IMG/VR virus record: IMGVR_UViG_3300009506_000136 | Location: 1 to 34,017 of that record | From: a virus | Length of the DNA: 34,017 bases | Reading direction: 5' to 3' (one strand) | Shown here: piece after piece, positions 1 through 5,165 of the stretch | Position numbering within the stretch: the stretch's first letter is position 1 | Layout: each line of letters opens with the position of its first letter | Program-made: the position numbers and the translations under genes | Notes under the pieces: model-generated | Told to the model about the DNA's origin: nothing | What the model saw: the letters and a program-made list of their open reading frames with translations, nothing else | The model's database searches: none

Positions 1-272
1 AGCATAAAAGTCATTTAGACCGTTTGTGATAGGGGTTTATTATGTACCCCTGTCTACAGGACAGATCGTCTAAGTCCTCGCGCCTACAAGTATCAGCATT
101 GTCCTTCACGGTTTTAGGGCTTGTGATAACCCTGGGAACCGCCATCCTAACCCATCACATAACGAAGGTTTTAATGGCCTCGCCGGTCTCAAGCGAGTGA
201 TACAGGTTTGTTTAGCACGTGGATTTCCCGCCACCGTTGTTTCCCCGTTCGGGGTCTGGCGGGCATTAATCG

Positions 273-320
273 AAAAAACTGATTGACAGGATAGAATTGA
301 TTGGTAGAATTAATCCTGTC
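273..320 (-). terminator. Promoter-proximal hairpin plus U-tract, leftward (tR'-like)
   Basis: On the minus strand an 8-bp stem (313-320 pairing with 285-292, with a possible inner AATT/AATT pairing) is followed five or six bases later by six Ts (273-278). It lies some 20 to 65 nt after the predicted start. A terminator this close to a late promoter is the architecture of lambdoid tR', where an antiterminator is needed. That role is inferred from position only. Confidence 0.45.
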
Positions 321-345
321 TAGGCCGCTAAACCAGACACAAAAA

Positions 346-374
346 ATCATAATCGTAAACTCCCTTGTTTGCAA
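346..374 (-). promoter_or_regulatory. Leftward sigma70-like promoter in leader repeat copy 1
   Basis: On the minus strand a TTGCAA box (369-374) is separated by exactly 17 bp from TATGAT (346-351). Both boxes and the spacing are the same in the second copy of the repeat. The start would fall near 339, giving a long structured leader. It probably drives the late operon of the unit lying left of the window. Confidence 0.6.
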
Positions 375-383
375 GTGATTTAG

Positions 384-408
384 CCCCGCCTTATCAGCGG
401 GGTTTTTT
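384..408 (+). terminator. Rightward intrinsic terminator at repeat edge
   Basis: CCCCGC (384-389) pairs with GCGGGG (397-402) and is followed by six Ts. It ends plus-strand transcripts. No plus-strand gene is visible in the repeat, so it may end a small RNA or block antisense transcription. Copy 2 has the same element. Confidence 0.65.
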
Positions 409-592
409 ATTTCCAGACAACCGGAATATCCGTCCATTCAGAAAATTTATGAATGCGTTCATTTGCATTAATCACAGTCTCAAACTCCCTGTATTGTAAC
501 TGGTAATACATTGGACAATTCGGAGAGCCAACCATGATAGATGATATACCCACTGGCATTGTATCTGCTAAAAATCGAAATTCTATTTTCAT
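407..592 (-). CDS. Hypothetical protein, 61 aa, coupled to the HTH gene
   Basis: I do not recognise this small protein. Its ATG overlaps the stop of the upstream HTH gene as ATGA, so it is probably translated by coupling and is likely real. Its stop lies in the T-tract of the terminator that edges the leader repeat, making it the last gene of the leftward early operon. Residues 25-36 are rich in Cys, Pro and Tyr, and the C-terminus is aromatic (SEWTDIPVVWK). The second copy of this locus, at the right end of the window, lacks the gene and joins the HTH stop directly to the repeat, so it is an optional cargo gene. Confidence 0.6.
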   Translation of the reverse strand: MKIEFRFLADTMPVGISSIMVGSPNCPMYYQLQYREFETVINANERIHKFSEWTDIPVVWK

Positions 593-804
593 CTCAGTAC
601 ATACCTCGCATATCTCACCTGATGCCCATAGCGGTTCTGGCCCGCCTCCATCACGGTTTCTATGTTATGGCCGGCTTGACGCAAATCCAAAATACGCGCC
701 CCTAGCCGATAAATCCCTAACTTATTCACAGCATCCATGGCCGTTAATCCGGCTTTTTTGCGGCGTTTTAGCATTTTTAAAACTTGGTTAGCCCCATGGT
801 TCAT
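589..804 (-). CDS. Small helix-turn-helix protein (HTH_39-like), copy 1
   Basis: A 71-residue basic protein. The pattern LKRRKKAGLTAMDAVNKLG, then YRLGARILDLRQAGHNIET, ending in YARYVLR, matches the small phage HTH_39 type: two helices that select and dock, then a short beta wing. It probably binds DNA. A good ribosome site (AAGGTGA) precedes the ATG. A diverged copy at 33502-33720 shares about 65% of residues. It lies immediately upstream of the late-leader repeat, the place where lambdoid phages carry their late antiterminator. That role is only a positional inference, because the protein is much smaller than Q and shows no zinc motif. Confidence 0.75.
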   Translation of the reverse strand: MNHGANQVLKMLKRRKKAGLTAMDAVNKLGIYRLGARILDLRQAGHNIETVMEAGQNRYGHQVRYARYVLR

Positions 805-821
805 TTTGATTCACCTTTTTG

Positions 822-1208
822 TTAAAAACCTAAAATTTTATGAGCCAATGCTAATTTAGGATTAAAAATAGCCACCCAATTCCATATCTCAAATAATTCT
901 GAAACTGCAAATAATGCAATAAAACCAGTAACAATACCGCCACCAATATATCCAATTGCAATCCCAAATTCCCAATCGCTCATATATCCATCTTCTTGTT
1001 TTTTATTTCTAGAATATTGAGTAAAATGCGTTGCTATCCACCAGAAGCCATAAGCGCAAAAGCAACCAATTACACCCCAAATTAATGAACCAATTGCAGA
1101 AACTTGGACAGCAGAAATAGCCGCATTAATAGCGTCTGGAGTATATTGAGTCGCTAATTTGTCAAATTTATCTAACAATTCTATTGTTTTTTGCTCTAAA
1201 TCACTCAT
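822..1208 (-). CDS. Two-helix membrane protein, 128 aa, unknown function
   Basis: Two hydrophobic stretches (about residues 33-60 and 82-105) separated by a polar, charged loop (RNKKQEDGYMSDWE) predict an inner-membrane hairpin. The N-terminal 27 residues are amphipathic (LLDKFDKLATQY). No family recognised. A strong GAGG site stands before the ATG. The gene is visibly more AT-rich than the structural genes. It sits between the HTH gene and a secreted repeat protein. In the diverged copy of this locus a different, 65-residue membrane protein occupies the slot, so the position seems to exchange membrane proteins. Superinfection exclusion is a plausible but unsupported role. Confidence 0.65.
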   Translation of the reverse strand: MSDLEQKTIELLDKFDKLATQYTPDAINAAISAVQVSAIGSLIWGVIGCFCAYGFWWIATHFTQYSRNKKQEDGYMSDWEFGIAIGYIGGGIVTGFIALFAVSELFEIWNWVAIFNPKLALAHKILGF

Positions 1209-1287
1209 TTTGATTTCCTCTCTTTAGGCGGGAGCCGGTGCAGTAGGCCCTGATAGCAATACCGCACCCCCGGCGGCTCCCATTAAC

Positions 1288-1575
1288 TTAATTACCGATA
1301 CGATACCCTGGCGCCGAATAATCGCGGATATTCGTTCCCGGCAAGGTCTGATACATCGAGCCATTATCAATCCGGTAGCCGGGTGCGGAATAATCCCGGA
1401 TGCTGGTTCCCGGTAAAGTCTGGTAGATGCTATTGCCTTCCTGGATATAGCCGGGCCGGGAAAAATCTTGAATGCTGGTGCCAGGCAAGGTAGGCGTAAT
1501 GTATTGGTCATAGGCATACGTCTGCTCAATCCCAATGGCCATAGTAAGTAGTATGGTGTACAGGATATATTTCAT
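1288..1575 (-). CDS. Secreted protein with 24-residue LPGT repeats
   Basis: A 95-residue protein with an N-terminal signal peptide (residues 1-21, ending in the QTYA cleavage region), followed by three tandem repeats of about 24 residues built on YQTLPGTSIRDYSAPGYRI. It should be exported to the periplasm or cell surface. The function is unknown; Tyr, Pro and Gly richness suggests an extended surface or wall-associated protein. The start has a GGAG site and lies inside the upstream gene (50-bp overlap). The last bases of the window encode another, partial member of the same family, again minus strand and in the same gene order. Confidence 0.7.
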   Translation of the reverse strand: MKYILYTILLTMAIGIEQTYAYDQYITPTLPGTSIQDFSRPGYIQEGNSIYQTLPGTSIRDYSAPGYRIDNGSMYQTLPGTNIRDYSAPGYRIGN

Positions 1576-1774
1576 CGTTTTTTCTCCATCGTTGGTTAAG
1601 AATCGCTTGAAAAGCCACTATTTCAGGATCTATGGTATGGTATTGTTCTTGCCATAATGCCTTTTTCCTGGCTTTTTCACATCGTTTACAGATCCCTTTT
1701 CTTGGATAAAAATCATCAATAGGTAACAAGGCGCCTATTCCGCCATTATGCGTTTTGCACCATTTAGCCTGCAT
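1526..1774 (-). CDS. Small Cys-rich protein, probable zinc-binding
   Basis: An 82-residue protein with the pattern C-x-T-H near residue 6 and C-x2-C at about 30-33 (KGICKRCEKARKK), then a basic run. This resembles the small zinc-ribbon or truncated HNH proteins common in phage early regions, with only one clear Cys pair plus Cys/His. Its start overlaps the end of the exonuclease C-terminal fragment and its end overlaps the secreted repeat gene, fitting a tightly packed operon. No catalytic HNH triad is visible, so I would not call it a nuclease. Confidence 0.6.
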   Translation of the reverse strand: MQAKWCKTHNGGIGALLPIDDFYPRKGICKRCEKARKKALWQEQYHTIDPEIVAFQAILNQRWRKNDEIYPVHHTTYYGHWD

Positions 1775-2009
1775 AGCCTGCAGCCTTCAGTTTTTCGCGT
1801 TTTTCAAGCATTTCACCAATGAATGCCTCAATCTCATCGGATAGCAGCTTGATATATTTATCATCCCGGTTGACCCGGATAATAAAAGGCTTCATTTGGG
1901 GGTGATAGCATGTAAAGTCCGTCCATTCACGGCCTGTTACCCATAACTGGCCTTGTACCTGGGGCTTGTAAGTAGCAGGCAGTTTGTTAGATAGCATATA
2001 TTCGATCAT
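1764..2009 (-). pseudogene. YqaJ-type exonuclease, C-terminal fragment
   Basis: This 81-residue frame is the C-terminal half of a YqaJ/lambda-Exo family nuclease: MIEYMLSNKLPATYKPQVQGQLWVTG followed by a DF-x-YHP core matches the family's region after the catalytic E-x-K motif, including the Gln-containing helix. Its ATG overlaps the stop of the N-terminal fragment as ATGA. Between the halves the usual loop and the L-E-x-K-C-P segment are missing or shifted. Either the gene is broken by a small deletion plus frameshift, or two peptides are made by coupled reinitiation. I favour a decayed gene. Confidence 0.7.
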
Positions 2010-2356
2010 CGTCGAGCCTTTATACCAATGAAGCCATCCGGGCTGGCGCCGACTAGTTTGCGCTCATCAAGAAAACAGAAATTAGCCGGTTCTACCTCAT
2101 TGCCTGAGATAAAAGCATAGGTTTCGCGGGCTTCGGCTTCCAGGTCATTGCCCCGCTGCATCCAGTGGGACGTTTCAATCTTATCTATTGGCCCATCAGC
2201 GCAAAATTCAGCCAGTAATTGATTCATATAGCCTTTGGCTTGCGTGGAGGCTTTGCCAGTGCTGGTTAGAATCTTGCCAAATTCTGAGGCAGTCGGGATG
2301 CCGGCCCGATCTTTAAACCAGCCATCAGATCCCTGTGGATGTTCACTGATAATCAT
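2006..2356 (-). pseudogene. YqaJ-type exonuclease, N-terminal fragment
   Basis: The 116-residue N-terminal half of a YqaJ viral recombinase. It has SDGWFKDRAGIPTASEFGKI at the start, RGNDLEAEAR (68-77), and the metal-ligand motif SPDG (105-108, Asp107). In lambda Exo the next catalytic residues lie in an E-L-K motif. Here the frame instead reads GIKARR and stops, so the Lys is kept but the Glu position appears as Gly. The intact enzyme would resect DNA 5'-3' to feed the annealase encoded next door, with which it overlaps by ATGA. The split suggests exonuclease function is lost or supplied by the host or another phage gene. Confidence 0.75.
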
Positions 2357-3087
2357 TTTTCCACCTTGCGCGCTTCAATGGCTAAATTCAGCTTATCTTG
2401 CACAAACTTAAACTTATCAGCCCGGATTTCCGCCAAAGTATTAACCTTTAGCGTAGATTTTATCCACTTCATAAAGTTATCTAGTACCTCAGCTTCAGTG
2501 GCGGCGGCATGGAGTTCATTAACTTGCGCCTCGGTTAGTAATGCGGCGGGTTCTGCGCCTGCTCCATCATCATCCATTTCCTTAGAAGCCAGCCCTAAAA
2601 TGGCAAATAAGGTATAGCGTTCCAGATAGGCCACGGTTGATCCGACTGCCTGAATGCTGTTTTTGCTGCCTGATTTGTCAGGCTCGGCAGTCAAGGAGGT
2701 ACATTCTGAATGCCCGGCAATATGGGTGATGCAGCATGTGACTTTGATTTGAGCACCTTCCTGTTCAGTTTTCCATGAATGAGATAGCCCATGATCGGCC
2801 ATCAATCCCTTGATTTCGTCAATCGTTTCAGCCAGGCCGGCATATTTATTGTTATGCCCGGCCCTGGTACGGGAAATAATAGGGCAATTTTCACGAAAGG
2901 CAGCCATAGCAGCGTTATAGGCTTTTTTCGCCTCGTTAGCTTCCCATCGTTCCTGTAAGGCCATTAACTTTTCCAGCTTATCCAAATCCGCATTTTGCTG
3001 GACTGCCATCTGCAGCATGTCCATAGGCGTGATGCTTGGCGCTATGGCAGCATCAGCCTTTTGTGTGAGTTCTTTCTTGTCATTCAT
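2353..3087 (-). CDS. erf: ERF-family single-strand annealing protein
   Basis: A 244-residue protein of the Erf family (P22 Erf type), which forms rings and pairs single-stranded DNA for phage recombination and genome circularisation. The family core is visible at about residues 55-170: an AKKAYNAAMAAFRENCPII segment, the NNKYAGLAETIDEIKGLMADHGLSHSW block, and GSKNSIQAVGSTVAYLERYTLFAILGLA. The C-terminal third is charged and probably binds partners. It overlaps the exonuclease (ATGA) downstream and a 37-residue gene (ATGA) upstream, so it is translated within a coupled operon. Its companion exonuclease is broken, but Erf proteins can work without a cognate exonuclease. Confidence 0.9.
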   Translation of the reverse strand: MNDKKELTQKADAAIAPSITPMDMLQMAVQQNADLDKLEKLMALQERWEANEAKKAYNAAMAAFRENCPIISRTRAGHNNKYAGLAETIDEIKGLMADHGLSHSWKTEQEGAQIKVTCCITHIAGHSECTSLTAEPDKSGSKNSIQAVGSTVAYLERYTLFAILGLASKEMDDDGAGAEPAALLTEAQVNELHAAATEAEVLDNFMKWIKSTLKVNTLAEIRADKFKFVQDKLNLAIEARKVEK

Positions 3088-3197
3088 TCTGATTGACTCC
3101 GTATGTAGGATGGATATTGATAGGTTCTTGTGGCCATTGGCCCTTTGTATCGGCGTTTGATGCCTAATCGTTTATAGGCTTCCAGTAAAATATTCAT
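3084..3197 (-). CDS. Microprotein, 37 aa, basic
   Basis: A short frame, MNILLEAYKRLGIKRRYKGP at the start and IRSQSE at the end, fills the gap between its neighbours exactly. Its ATG overlaps the upstream stop as ATGA and its own TGA overlaps the erf ATG in the same way. This double coupling is strong evidence that it is translated. It is basic with an amphipathic first helix. No function is recognised. Confidence 0.6.
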   Translation of the reverse strand: MNILLEAYKRLGIKRRYKGPMATRTYQYPSYIRSQSE

Positions 3198-3394
3198 GGC
3201 TTTCTTCCAAGGCCGCAATAGCCTTTAGCTGGCCCATAACCGCATTGTTCTTGTCCCGGTGTGGTTGCCCACTGCCACATCATACAGTCAGAGGCGATGC
3301 ACTTAGCTCCCTCATTTCCCCCGCTGCACTCACCCGGCCATACTGGATACCGCACCATCGGACACCATTTCGTTCTGGCTTCGGCTTCGGTCAT
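3194..3394 (-). CDS. Cys-rich phage early protein, 66 aa
   Basis: The protein begins MTEAEARTKWCPMVRYPV and continues with CIASDCMMW...CGYGPAKGYCGLGRKP, giving about six cysteines and repeated Trp. This pattern (KWCP, C-x-x-S-x-C-x-x-W, GYCGL) is common to small phage early-region proteins of unknown function and suggests zinc or metal binding. It is coupled by ATGA on both sides. No enzymatic motif is visible. Confidence 0.7.
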   Translation of the reverse strand: MTEAEARTKWCPMVRYPVWPGECSGGNEGAKCIASDCMMWQWATTPGQEQCGYGPAKGYCGLGRKP

Positions 3395-3669
3395 TCCTTA
3401 CCCTCCGCTTTGGCTAGAGCCTTTCTTGCTCCATCAATTGGATCGCAATCCGCCCAATTTCCATCCATTCCGCCAGTTAAATGACCAAGGCATATATTCA
3501 AAGCCTCATACATTTCCGGTGCAGCCGCGATTAGGCGGGCGTTGGCCTCATCTGGTTCGCCTGTCGCAAGGTGCCCTATCCCAATATTTGAACCGTCGCT
3601 CATTTCTACAAACCACGGCCCCTCTGGAGCTCTTTCTTGCCATGCTTTCCATGGCCCTTTCGTAAACAT
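3391..3669 (-). CDS. Phage hypothetical protein with AAAPEMYEAL motif
   Basis: A 92-residue protein. The segment DEANARLIAAAPEMYEAL is characteristic of a widespread family of small phage proteins of unknown function, usually in early or recombination regions. I place the start at MFTKGPWKAW because the upstream 55-residue gene stops there with a TAATG overlap; a longer frame would run through that gene in another frame. The first half, with GPWFVEMSDGSNIGIGHLATGE, looks like a small beta fold. The end is helical and charged. Confidence 0.7.
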   Translation of the reverse strand: MFTKGPWKAWQERAPEGPWFVEMSDGSNIGIGHLATGEPDEANARLIAAAPEMYEALNICLGHLTGGMDGNWADCDPIDGARKALAKAEGKE

Positions 3670-3836
3670 TATTGCACCCTCGATGCGGCGATTGCAGCGG
3701 CCAGCCTTTCTTCCTTTTCGGCCCACAGACAATTTTCAATCGTCTTGATGTGTTGATAGCATTTTTCGATTGATTCATCGTTATCAATCGCTTCTACCAA
3801 TTCATTTACGGCTTGTTTGATATTGTCGCGGCTCAT
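3669..3836 (-). CDS. Small helical protein, 55 aa
   Basis: This frame begins MSRDNIKQAVNELVEAIDND and is predicted helical throughout, acidic first and Ala/Arg-rich at the end. It is coupled by ATGA to the upstream gene and by TAATG to the downstream one. No homology recognised. The coupling and the absence of any other reading of this gap support it as a real gene. Confidence 0.6.
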   Translation of the reverse strand: MSRDNIKQAVNELVEAIDNDESIEKCYQHIKTIENCLWAEKEERLAAAIAASRVQ

Positions 3837-4039
3837 TTCGTTTCCTCGTATTTTATGTTTAGCGCTCGGTGAGCGCGTAAATTGACATGAAGTGTTACGC
3901 TCATGCAGTCAGGTTCTGGTAAGCCCTTTTCAAAATGCGCGGCTTCTGCCTGTTTGTAGGCTTTATCGGCGCTTTCGGCTTCCTGTGGGTAGCTGAACTT
4001 CTCGATGCCGATGTAAAGTTGAACAAGATAACGATTCAT
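3833..4039 (-). CDS. Hypothetical protein, 68 aa
   Basis: Residues 1-40 (MNRYLVQLYIGIEKFSYPQE, then DKAYKQAEAAHFEKG) look like a small alpha/beta protein: a strand, then a helix carrying regularly spaced Ala. The layout resembles short phage proteins with an AxxAxxxA helix, but I cannot assign a family. It is linked to its neighbours by TAATG upstream and ATGA downstream, so it belongs to the leftward early operon. Confidence 0.6.
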   Translation of the reverse strand: MNRYLVQLYIGIEKFSYPQEAESADKAYKQAEAAHFEKGLPEPDCMSVTLHVNLRAHRALNIKYEETK

Positions 4040-4320
4040 TAGCGCAGCCCCATTTTTTCGTAAACGGCAGTGGTGGCAATATCATCAAGATAGGTTTCAA
4101 GGCGTTCGGCAAACAGTTCCTTCACCGCGTCCATGCCGCCATCCAGCCAGGCAAGGCGCAATTCATCAGGATCAAGAATATCGGTTAGAAAATCTTTTAG
4201 ATATTGTTCAATGTCGTACTCAGCCCGTTCGTACTTTGTACCACGGCCAACCGTTTCAAAATTCGTGAACAGGAATTTAAGGTAATCTTCCTGTGCCTGT
4301 TCTAATGCGCCATCTTCCAT
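4039..4320 (-). CDS. Acidic protein, 93 aa, first gene of the leftward operon
   Basis: A strongly acidic, mostly helical protein: EYDIEQYLKDFLTDILDPDELRLAWLDGGMDAVKELFAERLETYL. It is the first gene behind the leftward promoter. Acidic early phage proteins of this size often inhibit host nucleases or mimic DNA, but nothing here proves that. Family unknown. The downstream gene starts inside its stop codon (TAATG). Confidence 0.65.
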   Translation of the reverse strand: MEDGALEQAQEDYLKFLFTNFETVGRGTKYERAEYDIEQYLKDFLTDILDPDELRLAWLDGGMDAVKELFAERLETYLDDIATTAVYEKMGLR

Positions 4321-4344
4321 TTTTCTGCCCTCAATTCAATAAAA

Positions 4345-4386
4345 ATAATTATGTTCGCTAATTTGAAGATAGTATAATTGTGTTCG
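4345..4386. promoter_or_regulatory. Two 13-bp direct repeats, candidate operator
   Basis: ATAATTATGTTCG (4345-4357) and ATAATTGTGTTCG (4374-4386) match at 12 of 13 bases with a 29-bp period, nearly three helical turns, so a protein would see both on one face. They flank and overlap both divergent promoters. This suggests an operator for an early regulator, possibly the winged-helix protein encoded immediately to the right. Confidence 0.55.
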
Positions 4387-4392
4387 TATCAT
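4363..4392 (+). promoter_or_regulatory. Rightward early promoter
   Basis: TTGAAG (4363-4368) and TATCAT (4387-4392) are spaced by 18 bp, just before the winged-helix gene. It overlaps the leftward promoter on the other strand, so the two probably compete or are co-regulated. Confidence 0.5.
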
Positions 4393-4399
4393 TGTTCAA
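4371..4399 (-). promoter_or_regulatory. Leftward early promoter
   Basis: On the minus strand TTGAAC (4394-4399) stands 17 bp from TATACT (4371-4376), close to the sigma70 consensus. It would transcribe the leftward early operon starting at 4320. One of the two direct repeats overlaps its -10 region. Confidence 0.7.
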
Positions 4400-4419
4400 G
4401 TTTTTAGGAAAAATAATTT

Positions 4420-4695
4420 ATGTCAACAATAGCTAAGAAAATCAAGGCTTTATACATAATCAAACAGTTTGGGCCGATAAATAAAGCACTTTTCACCCGG
4501 AAAATGTATCAATCTTTCGATGATTTAAGCCTTGCCAGGCTCCGCAAACTGGTTAATAATTTAGCCAATGCCGGGTTGATTTGTGTTCAGATTAATAAGC
4601 ATCCTGGGCAGCCTGGGCCGGCGCCAACCACTTTTAGCATCACACGAAAAGGCCGGGAATGGTTTAATATAATGGTGAAGCATGGGAAAAGCTGA
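4420..4695 (+). CDS. Winged-helix DNA-binding protein, 91 aa
   Basis: The layout is that of a winged helix: helix 1 (AKKIKALYIIKQFG), helix 2 (NKALFTRKM), a recognition-like helix (SLARLRKLVNNLANAGLICV), then a wing (PTTFSITRKGREWFNIM) with the usual T-x-K-G turn before the last helix. It probably binds DNA. It is the first rightward gene, next to the divergent promoters and the 13-bp repeats, so autoregulation or control of both early operons is a reasonable inference; a replication-initiation role is possible too. AGGAAA stands upstream of the ATG. It overlaps the nuclease gene by 14 bp. Confidence 0.7.
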   Translation: MSTIAKKIKALYIIKQFGPINKALFTRKMYQSFDDLSLARLRKLVNNLANAGLICVQINKHPGQPGPAPTTFSITRKGREWFNIMVKHGKS

Positions 4696-5029
4696 AAGGG
4701 AAACAGTGCAGGATAAATGCATGGAGTTTTTAGGCTTTCATCCTATGGTTGCCTGGGTGCATACCACGACAACAGGGACGTTTCCCATACATGGTAAACG
4801 ATGGATCAAAGTCGGCTATCCTGGCATGGGTGACATTATCGGTCAGCTCCGTGATGGACGTTTGCTATCGGTTGAATGTAAAACGCCTGGGAATGTCCCT
4901 GATAAAATTCAATATGATTTTATTAATATGGTAAATGATAACGGCGGATTGGCTTTATGGTGTGATTCCGTGGAAATGTTAGCTAAATTATTTAATCAGC
5001 ATGTACACGATAGAAAAAATAACAGATAA
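4682..5029 (+). CDS. VRR-NUC domain nuclease
   Basis: A 115-residue stand-alone VRR-NUC domain, a PD-(D/E)xK fold nuclease found in many phages and in FAN1. The catalytic set is visible: GMGDIIGQLRDGRLLSVECKTP supplies Asp51, Glu65 and Lys67, followed by the helix with Gln (DKIQYDFINMVNDNGG) and the ALW strand. Stand-alone members are thought to cut branched DNA such as Holliday junctions. In this operon, ahead of NinB and Ref, a junction-processing role fits: phages with this module often lack RusA or Rap. Confidence 0.85.
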   Translation: MGKAERETVQDKCMEFLGFHPMVAWVHTTTTGTFPIHGKRWIKVGYPGMGDIIGQLRDGRLLSVECKTPGNVPDKIQYDFINMVNDNGGLALWCDSVEMLAKLFNQHVHDRKNNR

Positions 5030-5165
5030 AAAAGGCCGCAATGCTTGGATTGTCCGTTGTCCTGATGGCGGCATAGCTAATCAGTATCAGCATCCGTCTA
5101 AACAATCAGCGGATCGGCATTGTGAAATTTGCAATGTATTTTTTGGAGAAAGTAATGGAGAATGA
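5001..5165 (+). CDS. Small Cys/His protein, 54 aa, probable zinc binding
   Basis: The protein starts MYTIEKITDKKGRNAWIVRCP and has Cys at about 20, then HCEIC near residues 41-45, and ends FFGESNGE. It overlaps the end of the VRR-NUC gene by 29 bp and the start of the PAPS-reductase-like gene by 11 bp. Such overlaps are the norm in this genome. It looks like a short zinc knuckle; function unknown. Confidence 0.55.
   Translation: MYTIEKITDKKGRNAWIVRCPDGGIANQYQHPSKQSADRHCEICNVFFGESNGE

Larger units (their letters stand above)
1..411 (-). repeat. Structured late-leader repeat, copy 1
   Basis: This stretch is repeated near the right end (33088-33503) at about 95% identity. The two copies differ by roughly a dozen substitutions and two indels, clustered around 144-148 and 224-266. 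It has no convincing gene: open frames on either strand are broken by the 4-nt and 1-nt indels between copies. Seen in it are several hairpins (about 33-52, 57-79, 117-133, 180-199, 227-263, 285-320, 384-402), a leftward sigma70-like promoter (346-374), a leftward hairpin plus U-tract (273-320) and a rightward terminator (384-408). In copy 2 the first gene of the leftward late operon follows directly, so I infer a late promoter and leader RNA read on the minus strand. An attachment site or free-standing small RNA are alternatives. Confidence 0.8.

Noticed and set aside
1-411. Attachment site or insertion-sequence ends for the repeat
   Set aside because: No transposase, integrase, terminal inverted repeats or target duplication are visible; promoter and leader elements explain it better.
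1224-1535. 103-codon minus frame overlapping the LPGT protein
   Set aside because: Same DNA in another frame; the signal peptide and repeats support the other reading.
1288-1575. CRISPR-like or tandem DNA array
   Set aside because: The periodic DNA (about 72 bp) keeps one reading frame and encodes protein repeats; there are no spacers.
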